From positions 131,449 through 195,448 of the forward strand of contig NZ_JBHRTA010000003.1 of assembly GCF_042646065.1 (NCBI RefSeq): a DNA stretch of 64,000 bases. The letters are read 5' to 3'. The translations under genes and the position numbers were made by a program. Origin of the DNA: Parapedobacter deserti. Lineage in GTDB: Bacteria; Bacteroidota; Bacteroidia; Sphingobacteriales; Sphingobacteriaceae. Shown here piece after piece: positions 8,946 to 16,815 of this stretch. Position 1 is the stretch's first letter. Every line of letters begins with the position of its first letter. The notes under the pieces were generated by a model that saw nothing but the letters and a program-made list of their open reading frames with translations, had not been told where the DNA came from and made no database searches.

Positions 8946-10374
8946 TGCAGTGGTGATGGCTGGAACAACGGCGTCCGTACCTTTCCGTGCCCTAGGGCTC
9001 GATCTGCTGCGTGGTATGGCCATCATCGGTATGGTTCTGGCATCGTTGATTCCCTATGACGGCAATTGGCCCGGTTGGATGTACCATGCCCAGGTAGGGC
9101 CGCCCGCCTTCACATTTGATCCCGATAAGCCCGGCATCACTTGGGTGGATTTGGTCTTTCCGTTTTTTCTGTTTTCGATGGGGGCGGCTTTTCCGTTGGC
9201 GCTGGGTGGAAAACTGGAGAGGAACCAATACCTCCTGTTGTTTAAGGGCATCTTGAAACGGGGTGCTCTGCTGTTGTTTTTCGCGTTGGCGTTGGCCTAC
9301 CTTACTCCCGGCAATCTCCAGGCCGGTAATCCAATTAACTGGCTTACCGCCTTAGTCGCTTTCGGCTGCTTTTTTCTCATATTTATGCCGCATAAGTGGA
9401 GTAAAACGCGGGGCTATCTTTTACAACTGGCCGGTTTTGCGCTGGTTGCAGCATTGGTATGGGGCCATCATCACTATACGGGCAATTTTTTTTCCCTGTG
9501 GAAAAGCAACATCATTATTCTGGTACTCGCTAATATGGCTGTTTTCGGTTCGTTGATATGGGTACTCACCTCTCGAAACTGGTTGATGCGGATGGGCGTG
9601 CTGGCACTGTTTGCAGGGGTATGGCTTACGCATGGACTTCCCGGTAGTTGGACGGCCCACCTTTGGGGATTTCATCCCTCGGTCGCTTGGTTCTACCAGT
9701 TTTCGTTCCTTAAATACCTTTGTGTGGTATTGCCCGGCTCCATACTGGGCGACTTGCTGCTTAATTACCGGAAGGAGGCTGAAGGCCGTTTTGAAGAAAG
9801 CGACTACCGCTCTGCATGGTCCATCGTCCTGGTCAGCCTGCTTTTTGTGGTGTTGAATGTCTATACCCTCTATGCGCGGGAGTTGGTGGCCAACTTAGCA
9901 GGCAATGCCCTATTAGGGGTTGCCGGGTTCTTCATATTGCGGAATACGGGCACGGGTAAGCTGACGCTATACCGGCGCCTGTTTCAATGGGGGTTTTTCT
10001 TTGTTGTACTGGGTGTATTCTTCGAGCCCTTTGAAGGCGGCATCAAGAAAGACCCTTCTTCGTTCAGCTATTGGTTTTTAACCAGTGGCTTGGCGTTTCT
10101 TGCTTACCTGATATGTGACCGTATTGCCACGGTGGGCCGTCATAACGCGGTTGCGCTGGCGCTTATCCGATGTGGTCAAAATCCGATGATTGCATATGCC
10201 GCGGGCGCTTTTTTGGTAATGCCCGTCCTTGGTTTGTTACATATTTTGCCATTATTGGATGGGTTGAAGCAGTACCATGCGCTGTTGGCTTTGGTCCGAA
10301 CGGTGGTGGTGACAGTATTGGTGGTATGGACAACCGCTTATGCCACGAAAAGAAAATGGTTTTGGAAATCGTAA
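8935..10374 (+). CDS. DUF5009 / HGSNAT-like (NagX/YeiB-type) membrane acetyltransferase
   Basis: 479 residues with about 10-11 hydrophobic segments. The N-terminus carries the family signature: ALGLDLLRGMAIIGMVLAS, then WPGWMYHAQVGPP with a His in the first periplasmic loop, then GITWVDLVFPFFLFSMGAAF. Heparan-alpha-glucosaminide N-acetyltransferase and bacterial NagX-type homologues pass the acetyl group of cytosolic acetyl-CoA across the membrane onto a terminal glucosamine-type sugar. ATG 8935 overlaps the previous stop by 11 bases (TTG 8932 and ATG 8956 are alternatives). The permease gene starts 6 bases downstream. In this locus it probably acetylates a de-N-acetylated amino sugar in the periplasm before or during import. 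The family is confident; the acceptor is inferred. Confidence 0.82.
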   Translation: MLTSAVVMAGTTASVPFRALGLDLLRGMAIIGMVLASLIPYDGNWPGWMYHAQVGPPAFTFDPDKPGITWVDLVFPFFLFSMGAAFPLALGGKLERNQYLLLFKGILKRGALLLFFALALAYLTPGNLQAGNPINWLTALVAFGCFFLIFMPHKWSKTRGYLLQLAGFALVAALVWGHHHYTGNFFSLWKSNIIILVLANMAVFGSLIWVLTSRNWLMRMGVLALFAGVWLTHGLPGSWTAHLWGFHPSVAWFYQFSFLKYLCVVLPGSILGDLLLNYRKEAEGRFEESDYRSAWSIVLVSLLFVVLNVYTLYARELVANLAGNALLGVAGFFILRNTGTGKLTLYRRLFQWGFFFVVLGVFFEPFEGGIKKDPSSFSYWFLTSGLAFLAYLICDRIATVGRHNAVALALIRCGQNPMIAYAAGAFLVMPVLGLLHILPLLDGLKQYHALLALVRTVVVTVLVVWTTAYATKRKWFWKS

Positions 10375-10380
10375 CATCGC

Positions 10381-11667
10381 GTGACAACTAACAATACAAA
10401 GGCGCTATCGCCCATTTTTTGGATATCAACGACCTGGTTTGCCATGGGCTTGCCGTTTGTGGCCCTATCTGGCGCCAGTTCGATCATGTATAAAAATTTG
10501 GGCGTTTCAGACGCACAGATTGCTTTCTGGACGTCGTTAATTATGCTGCCCTGGACACTGAAGCCATTGTGGGGGCCGTTCCTTGAGTTGTATAAAACAA
10601 AAAAGTTCTTTGTATATACGACGCAAATTTTCACGGGCTTAGTGTTCGGCTTGGTTGGGTTGAGCCTCCAACTGGATCAATTCTTTAGTGTTTCCATAGC
10701 GTTGTTGACCATTATCGCAATCAGTGGCGCTACACACGACACTGCTGCCGACGGCGTTTACCTCAATGAACTGAACCCGACCCAGCAAGCAAAATTTGTA
10801 GGTTGGCAAGGGGCGTTTTACAACGTCGCCAAGGTGTTTTCCGGCGGCCTGTTGGTTTACCTCGCCGGGGAGCTGGAACAACGGATCAGTATACCGTCGG
10901 CTTGGATGGTGGTGATGTTTTTTTATGGCTTGATCATGGTGGGTATCGGCATGTACAGCATCAAAGCGCTGCCCTCTGGAGAAGAATCGGGCAGAAGCAC
11001 TTCGTTGAAAGAAGGATTGCACACACTTAAGGATGTTGTGGTTACATTCTTCCAGAAGAAGAACATTGTATTCAGCCTTTTCTTCATCATCTTTTACCGT
11101 TTTGCTGAAGGGCAAGCAGTTAAGATCACACCGCTTTTCTTCAAGGCTGCACGGAGTGAAGGCGGGTTGGGCTTGAGCACCTCGGAAATTGGTTTGTTCT
11201 ACGGCGTATTCGGGGCCATAGCCTTCGTGTTGGGCTCCATCGTAGCAGGGCACTACGTCTCTAAGAAGGGGTTGGACAGGTCGCGGTTGATGGTGCTGTG
11301 TGCGTTCTTCAACATCCCCTTTGTGGCTTACGCGCTTTTGGCGGCCTTTCAGCCGACCAATCTTCAACTGATTGCCGCAGCTATTGCAATTGAGTACTTC
11401 GGGTACGGCTTCGGCTTTATCGGGATTATATTGTTCATCATGCACAACATTGCCCCGGGAAAATATAAAATGGCACATTACGCGTTTGGAAGTGGGTTAG
11501 TCAACCTCGGATTTATGATACCATCAATGGTCAGTGGGGTGATCAGTGATCTGCTGGGTTATAAGGATTTCTTTGTTTGGGTATTGATTGCCACCATCCC
11601 TGCATTTGTGGTTTCCTGGTTGGTTCCGCTTCGAAGGCCCGAAGCGCTGCCCGATGAACAAACATAG
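10381..11667 (+). CDS. MFS permease, AmpG-like (sugar or muropeptide importer)
   Basis: 428 residues with about 12 transmembrane segments. The pattern is AmpG/SLC33-like: FWISTTWFAMGLPFVALSG at the start, MLPWTLKPLWGPFLEL in TM2, GATHDTAADGVYLNEL in TM4, and a long cytoplasmic link before the second half. AmpG proteins import GlcNAc-anhydroMurNAc or related amino sugars across the inner membrane. The start codon is GTG at 10381, 6 bases after the acetyltransferase stop, which suggests co-translation and a shared pathway step. In Bacteroidota, AmpG-like permeases also appear in amino-sugar loci, so the likely cargo is a mono- or disaccharide released by the upstream enzymes. The exact substrate is not decidable. 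Confidence 0.8.
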   Translation: MTTNNTKALSPIFWISTTWFAMGLPFVALSGASSIMYKNLGVSDAQIAFWTSLIMLPWTLKPLWGPFLELYKTKKFFVYTTQIFTGLVFGLVGLSLQLDQFFSVSIALLTIIAISGATHDTAADGVYLNELNPTQQAKFVGWQGAFYNVAKVFSGGLLVYLAGELEQRISIPSAWMVVMFFYGLIMVGIGMYSIKALPSGEESGRSTSLKEGLHTLKDVVVTFFQKKNIVFSLFFIIFYRFAEGQAVKITPLFFKAARSEGGLGLSTSEIGLFYGVFGAIAFVLGSIVAGHYVSKKGLDRSRLMVLCAFFNIPFVAYALLAAFQPTNLQLIAAAIAIEYFGYGFGFIGIILFIMHNIAPGKYKMAHYAFGSGLVNLGFMIPSMVSGVISDLLGYKDFFVWVLIATIPAFVVSWLVPLRRPEALPDEQT

Positions 11668-11693
11668 ACATAGACACAGATTTAGTTAAAAAA

Positions 11694-12380
11694 ATGAACA
11701 TACAAAAAACGATATGCGCAGGCGTGACGGTGTGTGGGTTATGTATTGGCACTACCGTTGCACAGCACCCCGTTGACAGCAATTATGTGTTTTCCCAGTA
11801 TACTGAACGGGTTCAATATTTCCAGTCGCTGCCCCGTACTAAAAAGGCCATCGTGTTTTTGGGAAACAGCCTTACCGAGGCTGGCCGGTGGAGCGATATC
11901 TTGCCCGGCAGGCCCGTCATTAACCGGGGCATTAGCGGCGATATCTCCTACGGCGTAATCGCCCGTTTAGACGAGGTGCTTTCACACAAGCCGGCAAAGA
12001 TATTTTTAATGATCGGGGTAAATGACCTGAAGCGGGATGTGCCACCTGGTTACATCATTGAGAATTATAAACGCATGGTGGCCCGGATCCGCAAGGATTC
12101 CCCGAAAACGGTGATATACCTGAACAGCGTGCTGCCAGTGAATCCGGACATACTGATTGAGCCCTTCAAAGCAGTGAAAAACGAAGATATTTCCGTGCTG
12201 AACGCAGCATTGAAAGTGATAGCCAGCGAGAACAAAAAAACAATCTTTGTTGACCTTAACCCTGTAGTGGCTGATGAACGGGGATACCTTCGAAACGAAA
12301 TCACGCCAGACGGTATCCACCTGGAGGTCGCGGCATATGTGCCATTGGTGGCGTATTTAAAACAGATAAAAGCGTTGTAA
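11694..12380 (+). CDS. Secreted SGNH/GDSL-family esterase (tandem copy 1)
   Basis: 228 residues with signal peptide MNIQKTICAGVTVCGLCIG. The SGNH blocks are FLGNSLTEAG (Ser nucleophile in GNSL), NRGISGD, MIGVNDLKRD (Asn block) and DGIHLEVAAY (Asp/His). The layout is that of small periplasmic carbohydrate or thioesterase-like SGNH enzymes (PAF-acetylhydrolase-like). The next gene is a clear tandem paralogue one base away. Both probably hydrolyse acyl esters from the locus glycan. It is clearly different from the SGNH protein at 5687, which has GSSSF in place of GNSLT, so three esterases of two types act in one pathway. The substrate is unknown. Confidence 0.88.
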   Translation: MNIQKTICAGVTVCGLCIGTTVAQHPVDSNYVFSQYTERVQYFQSLPRTKKAIVFLGNSLTEAGRWSDILPGRPVINRGISGDISYGVIARLDEVLSHKPAKIFLMIGVNDLKRDVPPGYIIENYKRMVARIRKDSPKTVIYLNSVLPVNPDILIEPFKAVKNEDISVLNAALKVIASENKKTIFVDLNPVVADERGYLRNEITPDGIHLEVAAYVPLVAYLKQIKAL

Positions 12381-12381
12381 A

Positions 12382-13065
12382 ATGATGACACGGTTAACGA
12401 TAATACTGGGGCTGTTTGCCGGATGGATGGGCACGGCTTTGGCCCAGGAGACTGCAACGATCGATAGCAGTTATCGCAACTGGTACTATGATTCACGGGA
12501 GAAATTGTACCAGCAGCTGGAAGGCACGCGCTACGATGTGGTGTTTCTGGGTAATAGCATCACCGAGCGGGGCGACTGGCAGGAGTTAATCGGAACCCGT
12601 TACGCGGTGGCTAACCGGGGAATTGGCGGCGATAATACATTTGGCGTGCTGGCCCGCCTGGACGGGGTAATCCGGATCCAGCCGAAGAAATTGTTTTTGA
12701 TGATTGGTATCAACGACATCGGGAGGGGTTTGCCGGTAGATGTTATTTTGCAGAACTATCGGCAGATCGTATCCCGTATTCAAAGCGAAAGCCCGAATAC
12801 GACCTTATATCTGCAAGCGGTGTTGCCGCTCAATGAATCGGTGCTGCCTTATGACTACCTGAAAAACAAGTCGGAACAAATTAAAGCGCTGAACTCAGGA
12901 ATCCGGGGTATCGCCCACGAACAGGGTTTAACCTTCGTAGATCTGCGCGGGGTGTTAGCCGACGAAGAAGTGCTTAAAGCAGACTTTACGTCGGACGGTA
13001 TCCACCTTAAGCCGCAAGCCTACCAGCATTGGGTAGCTTACCTGAAAGCAAAGCGTTTTTTATAG
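12382..13065 (+). CDS. Secreted SGNH/GDSL-family esterase (tandem copy 2)
   Basis: 227 residues with signal peptide MMTRLTIILGLFAGWMGTALAQ. It has the same block structure as its upstream neighbour: FLGNSITERGDW, NRGIGGDNTFGVLARLD, MIGINDIGRG and DGIHLKPQAY. The two genes are separated by a single base and are similar along their whole length, so they arose by tandem duplication, but enough residues differ to suggest different acyl or sugar preferences. Location: periplasm. Role: inferred glycan deacylation. The serine, Gly, Asn and Asp/His catalytic elements are all intact. Confidence 0.88.
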   Translation: MMTRLTIILGLFAGWMGTALAQETATIDSSYRNWYYDSREKLYQQLEGTRYDVVFLGNSITERGDWQELIGTRYAVANRGIGGDNTFGVLARLDGVIRIQPKKLFLMIGINDIGRGLPVDVILQNYRQIVSRIQSESPNTTLYLQAVLPLNESVLPYDYLKNKSEQIKALNSGIRGIAHEQGLTFVDLRGVLADEEVLKADFTSDGIHLKPQAYQHWVAYLKAKRFL

Positions 13066-13084
13066 CAATCAACATACATGAACG

Positions 13085-14020
13085 ATGAGGATCACTGGAA
13101 CCTTTATTGACGAAATCAGCCACGATATACCGCATCAGAACTGGGGAAAGGCAGAATGGGATGCCGACTTCGGCCATATGAAGGCCATCGGTATCGACAC
13201 GGTCATCTTGATCCGGAGCGGTTACCGACGGTTCATCACCTATCCATCGCCTTGGCTTCAGCAGCACCTGGGTTGCTATGAACCGCCCGTGGATTTGGTG
13301 GAACTTTTCCTGCAGCTGGCGGAGAAGCACGGCATGAAGTTTTATTTCGGCCTGTACGATAGCGGAAAATATTGGGATACCGGCGATATGCAGCACGAAA
13401 TCGATGCCAACCGGTATGTCATCGATGAGGTGTGGGCCAAATACGGCCATTATTCCAGCTTCGGTGGCTGGTACCTCAGCATGGAAATCAGCCGGAAAAC
13501 GAAGGGCGCGGCAGCTGCATTCCGCACGTTAGGCATGCAGTGTAAGGACGTGAGCGGCAATCTGCCAACCTTCATTTCGCCATGGATAGATGGGAAAAAG
13601 GCGGTGTTAGCGGCGTCGTCTTCATTGACCAAAGCCGAGAGCGTGTCGCTCAAAGCCCACGAGGAAGAATGGGGAGAAATTTTTACGGAAATCAAGGGAG
13701 CGGTAGATGCGGTGGCTTTCCAAGACGGCCATATCGACTACCATGAACTCGGGGATTTCTTTGCGGTGAATAAGCGGTTGGCTGACGCACACGGCATGGC
13801 TTGTTGGACGAATGCCGAATCGTTTGACCGCGACATGCCTATCAAGTTTTTGCCGATTAAGTTTGAAAAATTGAGGCTGAAGCTCGAGGCTGCCCGGCAG
13901 GCAGGCTATGACAAGGCCATCACATTTGAGTTTTCGCATTTTATGAGCCCCCAATCTGCCTATATGCAGGCCGGACACCTCTTCAACCGGTACCAGGAAT
14001 ATATGGAATCATTGACTTAA
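13085..14020 (+). CDS. DUF4434-family putative glycoside hydrolase (TIM barrel)
   Basis: 311 residues with no signal peptide, so probably cytoplasmic. The N-terminus ITGTFIDEISHDIPHQNW, followed by DADFGHMKAIGIDTVILI, is the start of the DUF4434 barrel. Later strands include KFYFGLYDSGKYWD, FGGWYLSMEISR (a candidate acidic pair at the barrel centre), DAVAFQDGHIDYHELG and AITFEFSHFMSPQ. DUF4434 proteins are classed with glycosyl-hydrolase-like TIM barrels, but reactions are poorly described. A cytoplasmic location next to the epimerase suggests cleavage of an imported oligosaccharide. This is a family call; the activity is inferred. Confidence 0.78.
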   Translation: MRITGTFIDEISHDIPHQNWGKAEWDADFGHMKAIGIDTVILIRSGYRRFITYPSPWLQQHLGCYEPPVDLVELFLQLAEKHGMKFYFGLYDSGKYWDTGDMQHEIDANRYVIDEVWAKYGHYSSFGGWYLSMEISRKTKGAAAAFRTLGMQCKDVSGNLPTFISPWIDGKKAVLAASSSLTKAESVSLKAHEEEWGEIFTEIKGAVDAVAFQDGHIDYHELGDFFAVNKRLADAHGMACWTNAESFDRDMPIKFLPIKFEKLRLKLEAARQAGYDKAITFEFSHFMSPQSAYMQAGHLFNRYQEYMESLT

Positions 14021-14049
14021 CTATTTTTTATTTTATTACAAGCGATATC

Positions 14050-15225
14050 ATGTTGGAGTATATTAAACAATACAAGAAAGAGCTGCTGGAGAATGTATTA
14101 CCTTTTTGGATGAAGCATTCAAAGGATAATCTATACGGAGGATTTTTCACTTCATTATCACGTGACGGGTCGGTGTATGATACGGATAAATTCATGTGGT
14201 TGCAAGGTAGGCAGATATGGACGCTTTCGGCTATGTACGACAAGGTCTCGCCGAATCCCGAGTGGTTGCTAATGGCCAAACAGGGTGCGAGTTTCATCCT
14301 GAAACACGGCCGGGACGAACAGGGCAACTGGTATTTTGCATTCAATCGGCAAGGTCAACCATTGGTGCAGCCATATAACATCTTTTCCGACTGTTTCGCC
14401 GCGATGGGCCTGGGCGCTTTGTACAGAATCGAACCACAGGATGAGTATGCGCAGGTAGCGCGGGATACATTTATGAATATTCTGAAACGGAGGCACAACA
14501 CCAAAGGCATATATAACAAATCGGTGGCGGGTACCCGTGACTTAAAGGGCTTTTCCCTGCCTATGATTTTGAGCAATCTCTCACTTGAAATCGAACATCT
14601 GCTCGACAAGCGGGTGGTCGATGGCTTGATTGATGAGGTTATTTACGAAGTCATGGAGGTGTTTTTTCAGGAAGATTCAGGGTTGATCGTGGAGCATGTG
14701 TTTATGGATGGCTCATTTTCGGACTCGTTCGACGGTCGGCTGGTCAATCCGGGGCATATACTTGAAGCGATGTGGTTCATGATGGACCTGGCTGTAAGAC
14801 GCAAAGACGCCGATCTGCTTAACAGATGCGTCGATATCGCGTTAAGGGCGGCGGATTACGGCTGGGATGAAAAATATGGTGGTTTATTTTATTTCATGGA
14901 TATTAAAAACAAGCCTCCGCAGCAGTTGGAATGGGACCAAAAGCTTTGGTGGGTGCATTTGGAGGCACTGGTGTGTATGGCCAAGGCGTGGCAATTGACC
15001 GGGCGGCCAGACTGCAAAGACTGGTTTGTGAAACTGCACGACTACACCTTCCAGCGCTTTTCTGACCCGGCATATGGTGAGTGGTTTGGCTACCTAAACC
15101 GGCAAGGCGAGGTGCTATTGCCGGTCAAAGGGGGCAAATGGAAGGGATGTTTCCATGTACCGCGGGCTTTATACCAGATTTACACTACACTCGAACTGGC
15201 TAAGCGGAATCCTGTCACCGTATAA
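14050..15225 (+). CDS. AGE-family N-acylglucosamine 2-epimerase
   Basis: 391 residues, the usual length for the (alpha/alpha)6-barrel AGE family. Visible motifs are FMWLQGRQIWTLSAMYD near the N-terminus, NPGHILEAMWFMMD (first catalytic His, about residue 236) and KLWWVHLEALVCM (second His, about 302), plus the WKGCFHVPRALYQ C-terminal arginine segment. AGE enzymes interconvert GlcNAc and ManNAc in the cytoplasm; relatives epimerise glucose, mannose or cellobiose. Last gene of the locus, after a 29-base gap. With an acetyltransferase and an AmpG-like permease upstream, an N-acetylhexosamine substrate is the most natural reading, though a cellobiose- or glucose-type epimerase cannot be excluded. 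Confidence 0.85.
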   Translation: MLEYIKQYKKELLENVLPFWMKHSKDNLYGGFFTSLSRDGSVYDTDKFMWLQGRQIWTLSAMYDKVSPNPEWLLMAKQGASFILKHGRDEQGNWYFAFNRQGQPLVQPYNIFSDCFAAMGLGALYRIEPQDEYAQVARDTFMNILKRRHNTKGIYNKSVAGTRDLKGFSLPMILSNLSLEIEHLLDKRVVDGLIDEVIYEVMEVFFQEDSGLIVEHVFMDGSFSDSFDGRLVNPGHILEAMWFMMDLAVRRKDADLLNRCVDIALRAADYGWDEKYGGLFYFMDIKNKPPQQLEWDQKLWWVHLEALVCMAKAWQLTGRPDCKDWFVKLHDYTFQRFSDPAYGEWFGYLNRQGEVLLPVKGGKWKGCFHVPRALYQIYTTLELAKRNPVTV

Positions 15226-15249
15226 TACGAATGGGGTGATGATGCATAT

Positions 15250-15735
15250 TCATGCATCCAGCAACCTACGTATGTCGGGCTCGATGGCTTCAGGCTTGGT
15301 TGGGGGGCTGTATCGCTTGAAGGGTTTCCCTTCCTTGTCGATTAGGAACTTGGTGAAGTTCCATCTGATGCGGCTACCGAAAAGGCCTCCCAGCCGGGTT
15401 TTCAGGTATTTGAATGCCGGATGGGTATTTTTACCATTGACGTCGCATTTCTCAAATAGTTGAAACGTCACCCCGTGATTGATTTTACATGTTTCCTCTA
15501 CGGTGTCGTTGGTTTCAGGCTCCTGCCCCATGAATTGATTGCAAGGAAACCCCAGTACCACGAGTCCGGTGTCTTTATACCGCTGGTGCAGGGCTTCGAG
15601 GCCTTCAAATTGCGGTGCAAGGCCGCATTTAGTCGCGGTATTGACAACCAAGATAACGTTGCCTTCAAAGGTTGACATTGGAACGGTCCTTCCCTGTGGC
15701 GTGTTGGCCGATAAATCGTAAAACGTTGTTGCCAT
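15250..15735 (-). CDS. Glutathione peroxidase family protein (thioredoxin-type peroxidase)
   Basis: 161 residues starting MATTFYDLSA; a further upstream in-frame start (15771) only adds an unlikely 12-residue extension. The GPx catalytic set is present: NTATKCGLAPQFEGL with the peroxidatic Cys, GFPCNQFMGQEP with the Gln, and RWNFTKFLID with the Trp/Asn. A further Cys in the EETCKINHGVTF segment is the likely resolving residue, as in Cys-type GPx enzymes that use thioredoxin rather than glutathione. No signal peptide, so cytosolic peroxide defence. It is convergent with the epimerase gene and is a stand-alone gene. Confidence 0.93.
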   Translation of the reverse strand: MATTFYDLSANTPQGRTVPMSTFEGNVILVVNTATKCGLAPQFEGLEALHQRYKDTGLVVLGFPCNQFMGQEPETNDTVEETCKINHGVTFQLFEKCDVNGKNTHPAFKYLKTRLGGLFGSRIRWNFTKFLIDKEGKPFKRYSPPTKPEAIEPDIRRLLDA

Positions 15736-15930
15736 GAAGCTAAGGTACGTAAATATTCCTATCTTTTCCACGGCTTGGCTTTTGGGTTTCAGGGCTATCG
15801 ATGTTCTTCGAGCACCAATTTGACTTTATCACCGATACGATAGCTTTCTTAGGTTATCTTCGAAAACCTATAATCCCCTTAGCGTAGCCTGTGTTAATTT
15901 CCGAGGACTTTCTTAAAACTTGTTTTATGT

Positions 15931-16033
15931 TTTTTGAAGAAGCGCGTGCTGTTCGGAATCGGACACCCGCTGTTCGATATCGGACGGTGTGGTTGTATTG
16001 GCCGTTGCCGAATTACTGGATGGGGTTATTTAA
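15931..16033. repeat. 103-bp direct repeat, copy 1, with two operator-like palindromes
   Basis: Matches 17571-17673 in the same orientation with 11 differences in 103 bases (my count, about 89%). It contains two spaced imperfect palindromes of the form TGTTCG-N4-CGGACR at 15950-15965 and 15971-15986, whose centres lie 21 bp apart, i.e. two helical turns. Such phasing suggests a regulator binding site rather than a coding repeat. The right end of the repeat supplies the stop codon of hepT. The -24/-12-like element seen in copy 2 is broken here (TGT instead of TGG at 15994-15996). Confidence 0.8.
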
Positions 16034-16472
16034 CCAGTCGTGCAAAATCAATATGCTTATAATACGTGCTGTTTTTGGCGATTGTCAATTCCTCTTTCCA
16101 TAGACTGTTGTTGAGTAGACGGTCGTTAATGAGGGCCTCGATGCGTTCCTTCAATGGCGTGAGGTGGTTTTTGATCAGATCAAAGACCTTAAAAGTATCC
16201 AGTCCGGCATAGTCGTGAGCGACCCTGTTTCGGAACCCAACAACCAATCGCCAGGGTATGGCCGGATAATCCGATTTTAACGAGTCGGAGAGCCGTGTAG
16301 CCTGTTCACCGATATTAATTATCAGCATAAGACTTGCGTTGAAATCTTTTTGGTCGTTGGCAAAGAAGAAATCAAGCACATCGTCGTACGGCGACGCATA
16401 TAGATGAATTTTCTGTATGGATTCCAGTATACGAAGGAGGTAAGTTAAGTCGTTATCAGGATTTTGTTGCAT
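16026..16472 (-). CDS. hepT: HepT-like HEPN-domain ribonuclease toxin (DUF86)
   Basis: 148 residues, helical, with the HEPN active-site motif R-x4-H-x-Y in FRNRVAHDYAGLD at about residues 80-92. HepT dimers cleave RNA; the partner MntA blanks the toxin by AMPylating the Tyr of this motif. The gene overlaps mntA by 17 bases on the same strand (16456-16472), the usual order for the pair. The final residues and stop fall inside the 103-bp repeat, so the tail beyond the HEPN domain may have been altered by the rearrangement that placed the repeat here. The gene otherwise looks intact. Confidence 0.87.
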   Translation of the reverse strand: MQQNPDNDLTYLLRILESIQKIHLYASPYDDVLDFFFANDQKDFNASLMLIINIGEQATRLSDSLKSDYPAIPWRLVVGFRNRVAHDYAGLDTFKVFDLIKNHLTPLKERIEALINDRLLNNSLWKEELTIAKNSTYYKHIDFARLVK

Positions 16473-16749
16473 ACCGCATATCCTTCATGGCTCGGTGTAA
16501 TATGATAGGTTCTGCTAACGTTTTAATCAAAATGTCGACCGGAGTATTTAAGTCGGACTCAAGCTGTGCCTGAAGGTTAATCAGGGCTTCAAACGGGATT
16601 GGTGTATCGATCATTAAATCAATATCATGGAACGCCTCGTCTCGGGACAGTGACCCAAAGACCCCAATTTGATCTAATCCATAGCGATCAAAAATTTGGT
16701 TAGATCTTAGATAGGATTGCAACGAAGCAAAATCACGCACCTTTTCCAT
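16456..16749 (-). CDS. mntA: MntA-like minimal nucleotidyltransferase antitoxin
   Basis: 97 residues with the nucleotidyltransferase core: IGVFGSLSRDEAFHDIDLMID gives the GS plus DxD motif, and a third acidic residue lies in TPVDILIK. In HepT-MntA systems this protein transfers AMP onto the HepT tyrosine and neutralises it. An oddity: eight residues separate GS from DxD (LSRDEAFH), while the common form of the motif is GS-x10-DxD, so the active-site loop is two residues shorter. It precedes and overlaps hepT. The call is strong from the pairing; whether it is still catalytic is open. Confidence 0.85.
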   Translation of the reverse strand: MEKVRDFASLQSYLRSNQIFDRYGLDQIGVFGSLSRDEAFHDIDLMIDTPIPFEALINLQAQLESDLNTPVDILIKTLAEPIILHRAMKDMRYATKS

Positions 16750-16815
16750 AGCGCTAAAGTCGTGATTTTATTGCTAATATGCAACTGCAAATATGGAAGT
16801 ATTTAGCGATATGCA

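Noticed and set aside
10639..11478. Long (279-codon) minus-strand open frame inside the permease gene
   Set aside because: Shadow frame of a clear 12-helix membrane protein; composition rich in His/Gln/Arg as expected from antisense reading.
15740..15747. TACCTTAG -7-like element before the glutathione peroxidase gene
   Set aside because: It lies only five bases before the start codon, so the transcript would be nearly leaderless; no -33 box is seen.
15795..15850. Minus-strand fragment coding for a 17-residue tail SYRIGDKVKLVLEEHR-like between two stops
   Set aside because: It reads like the end of an OB-fold-type protein and could be a gene remnant near the rearranged region, but it is too short to assign.
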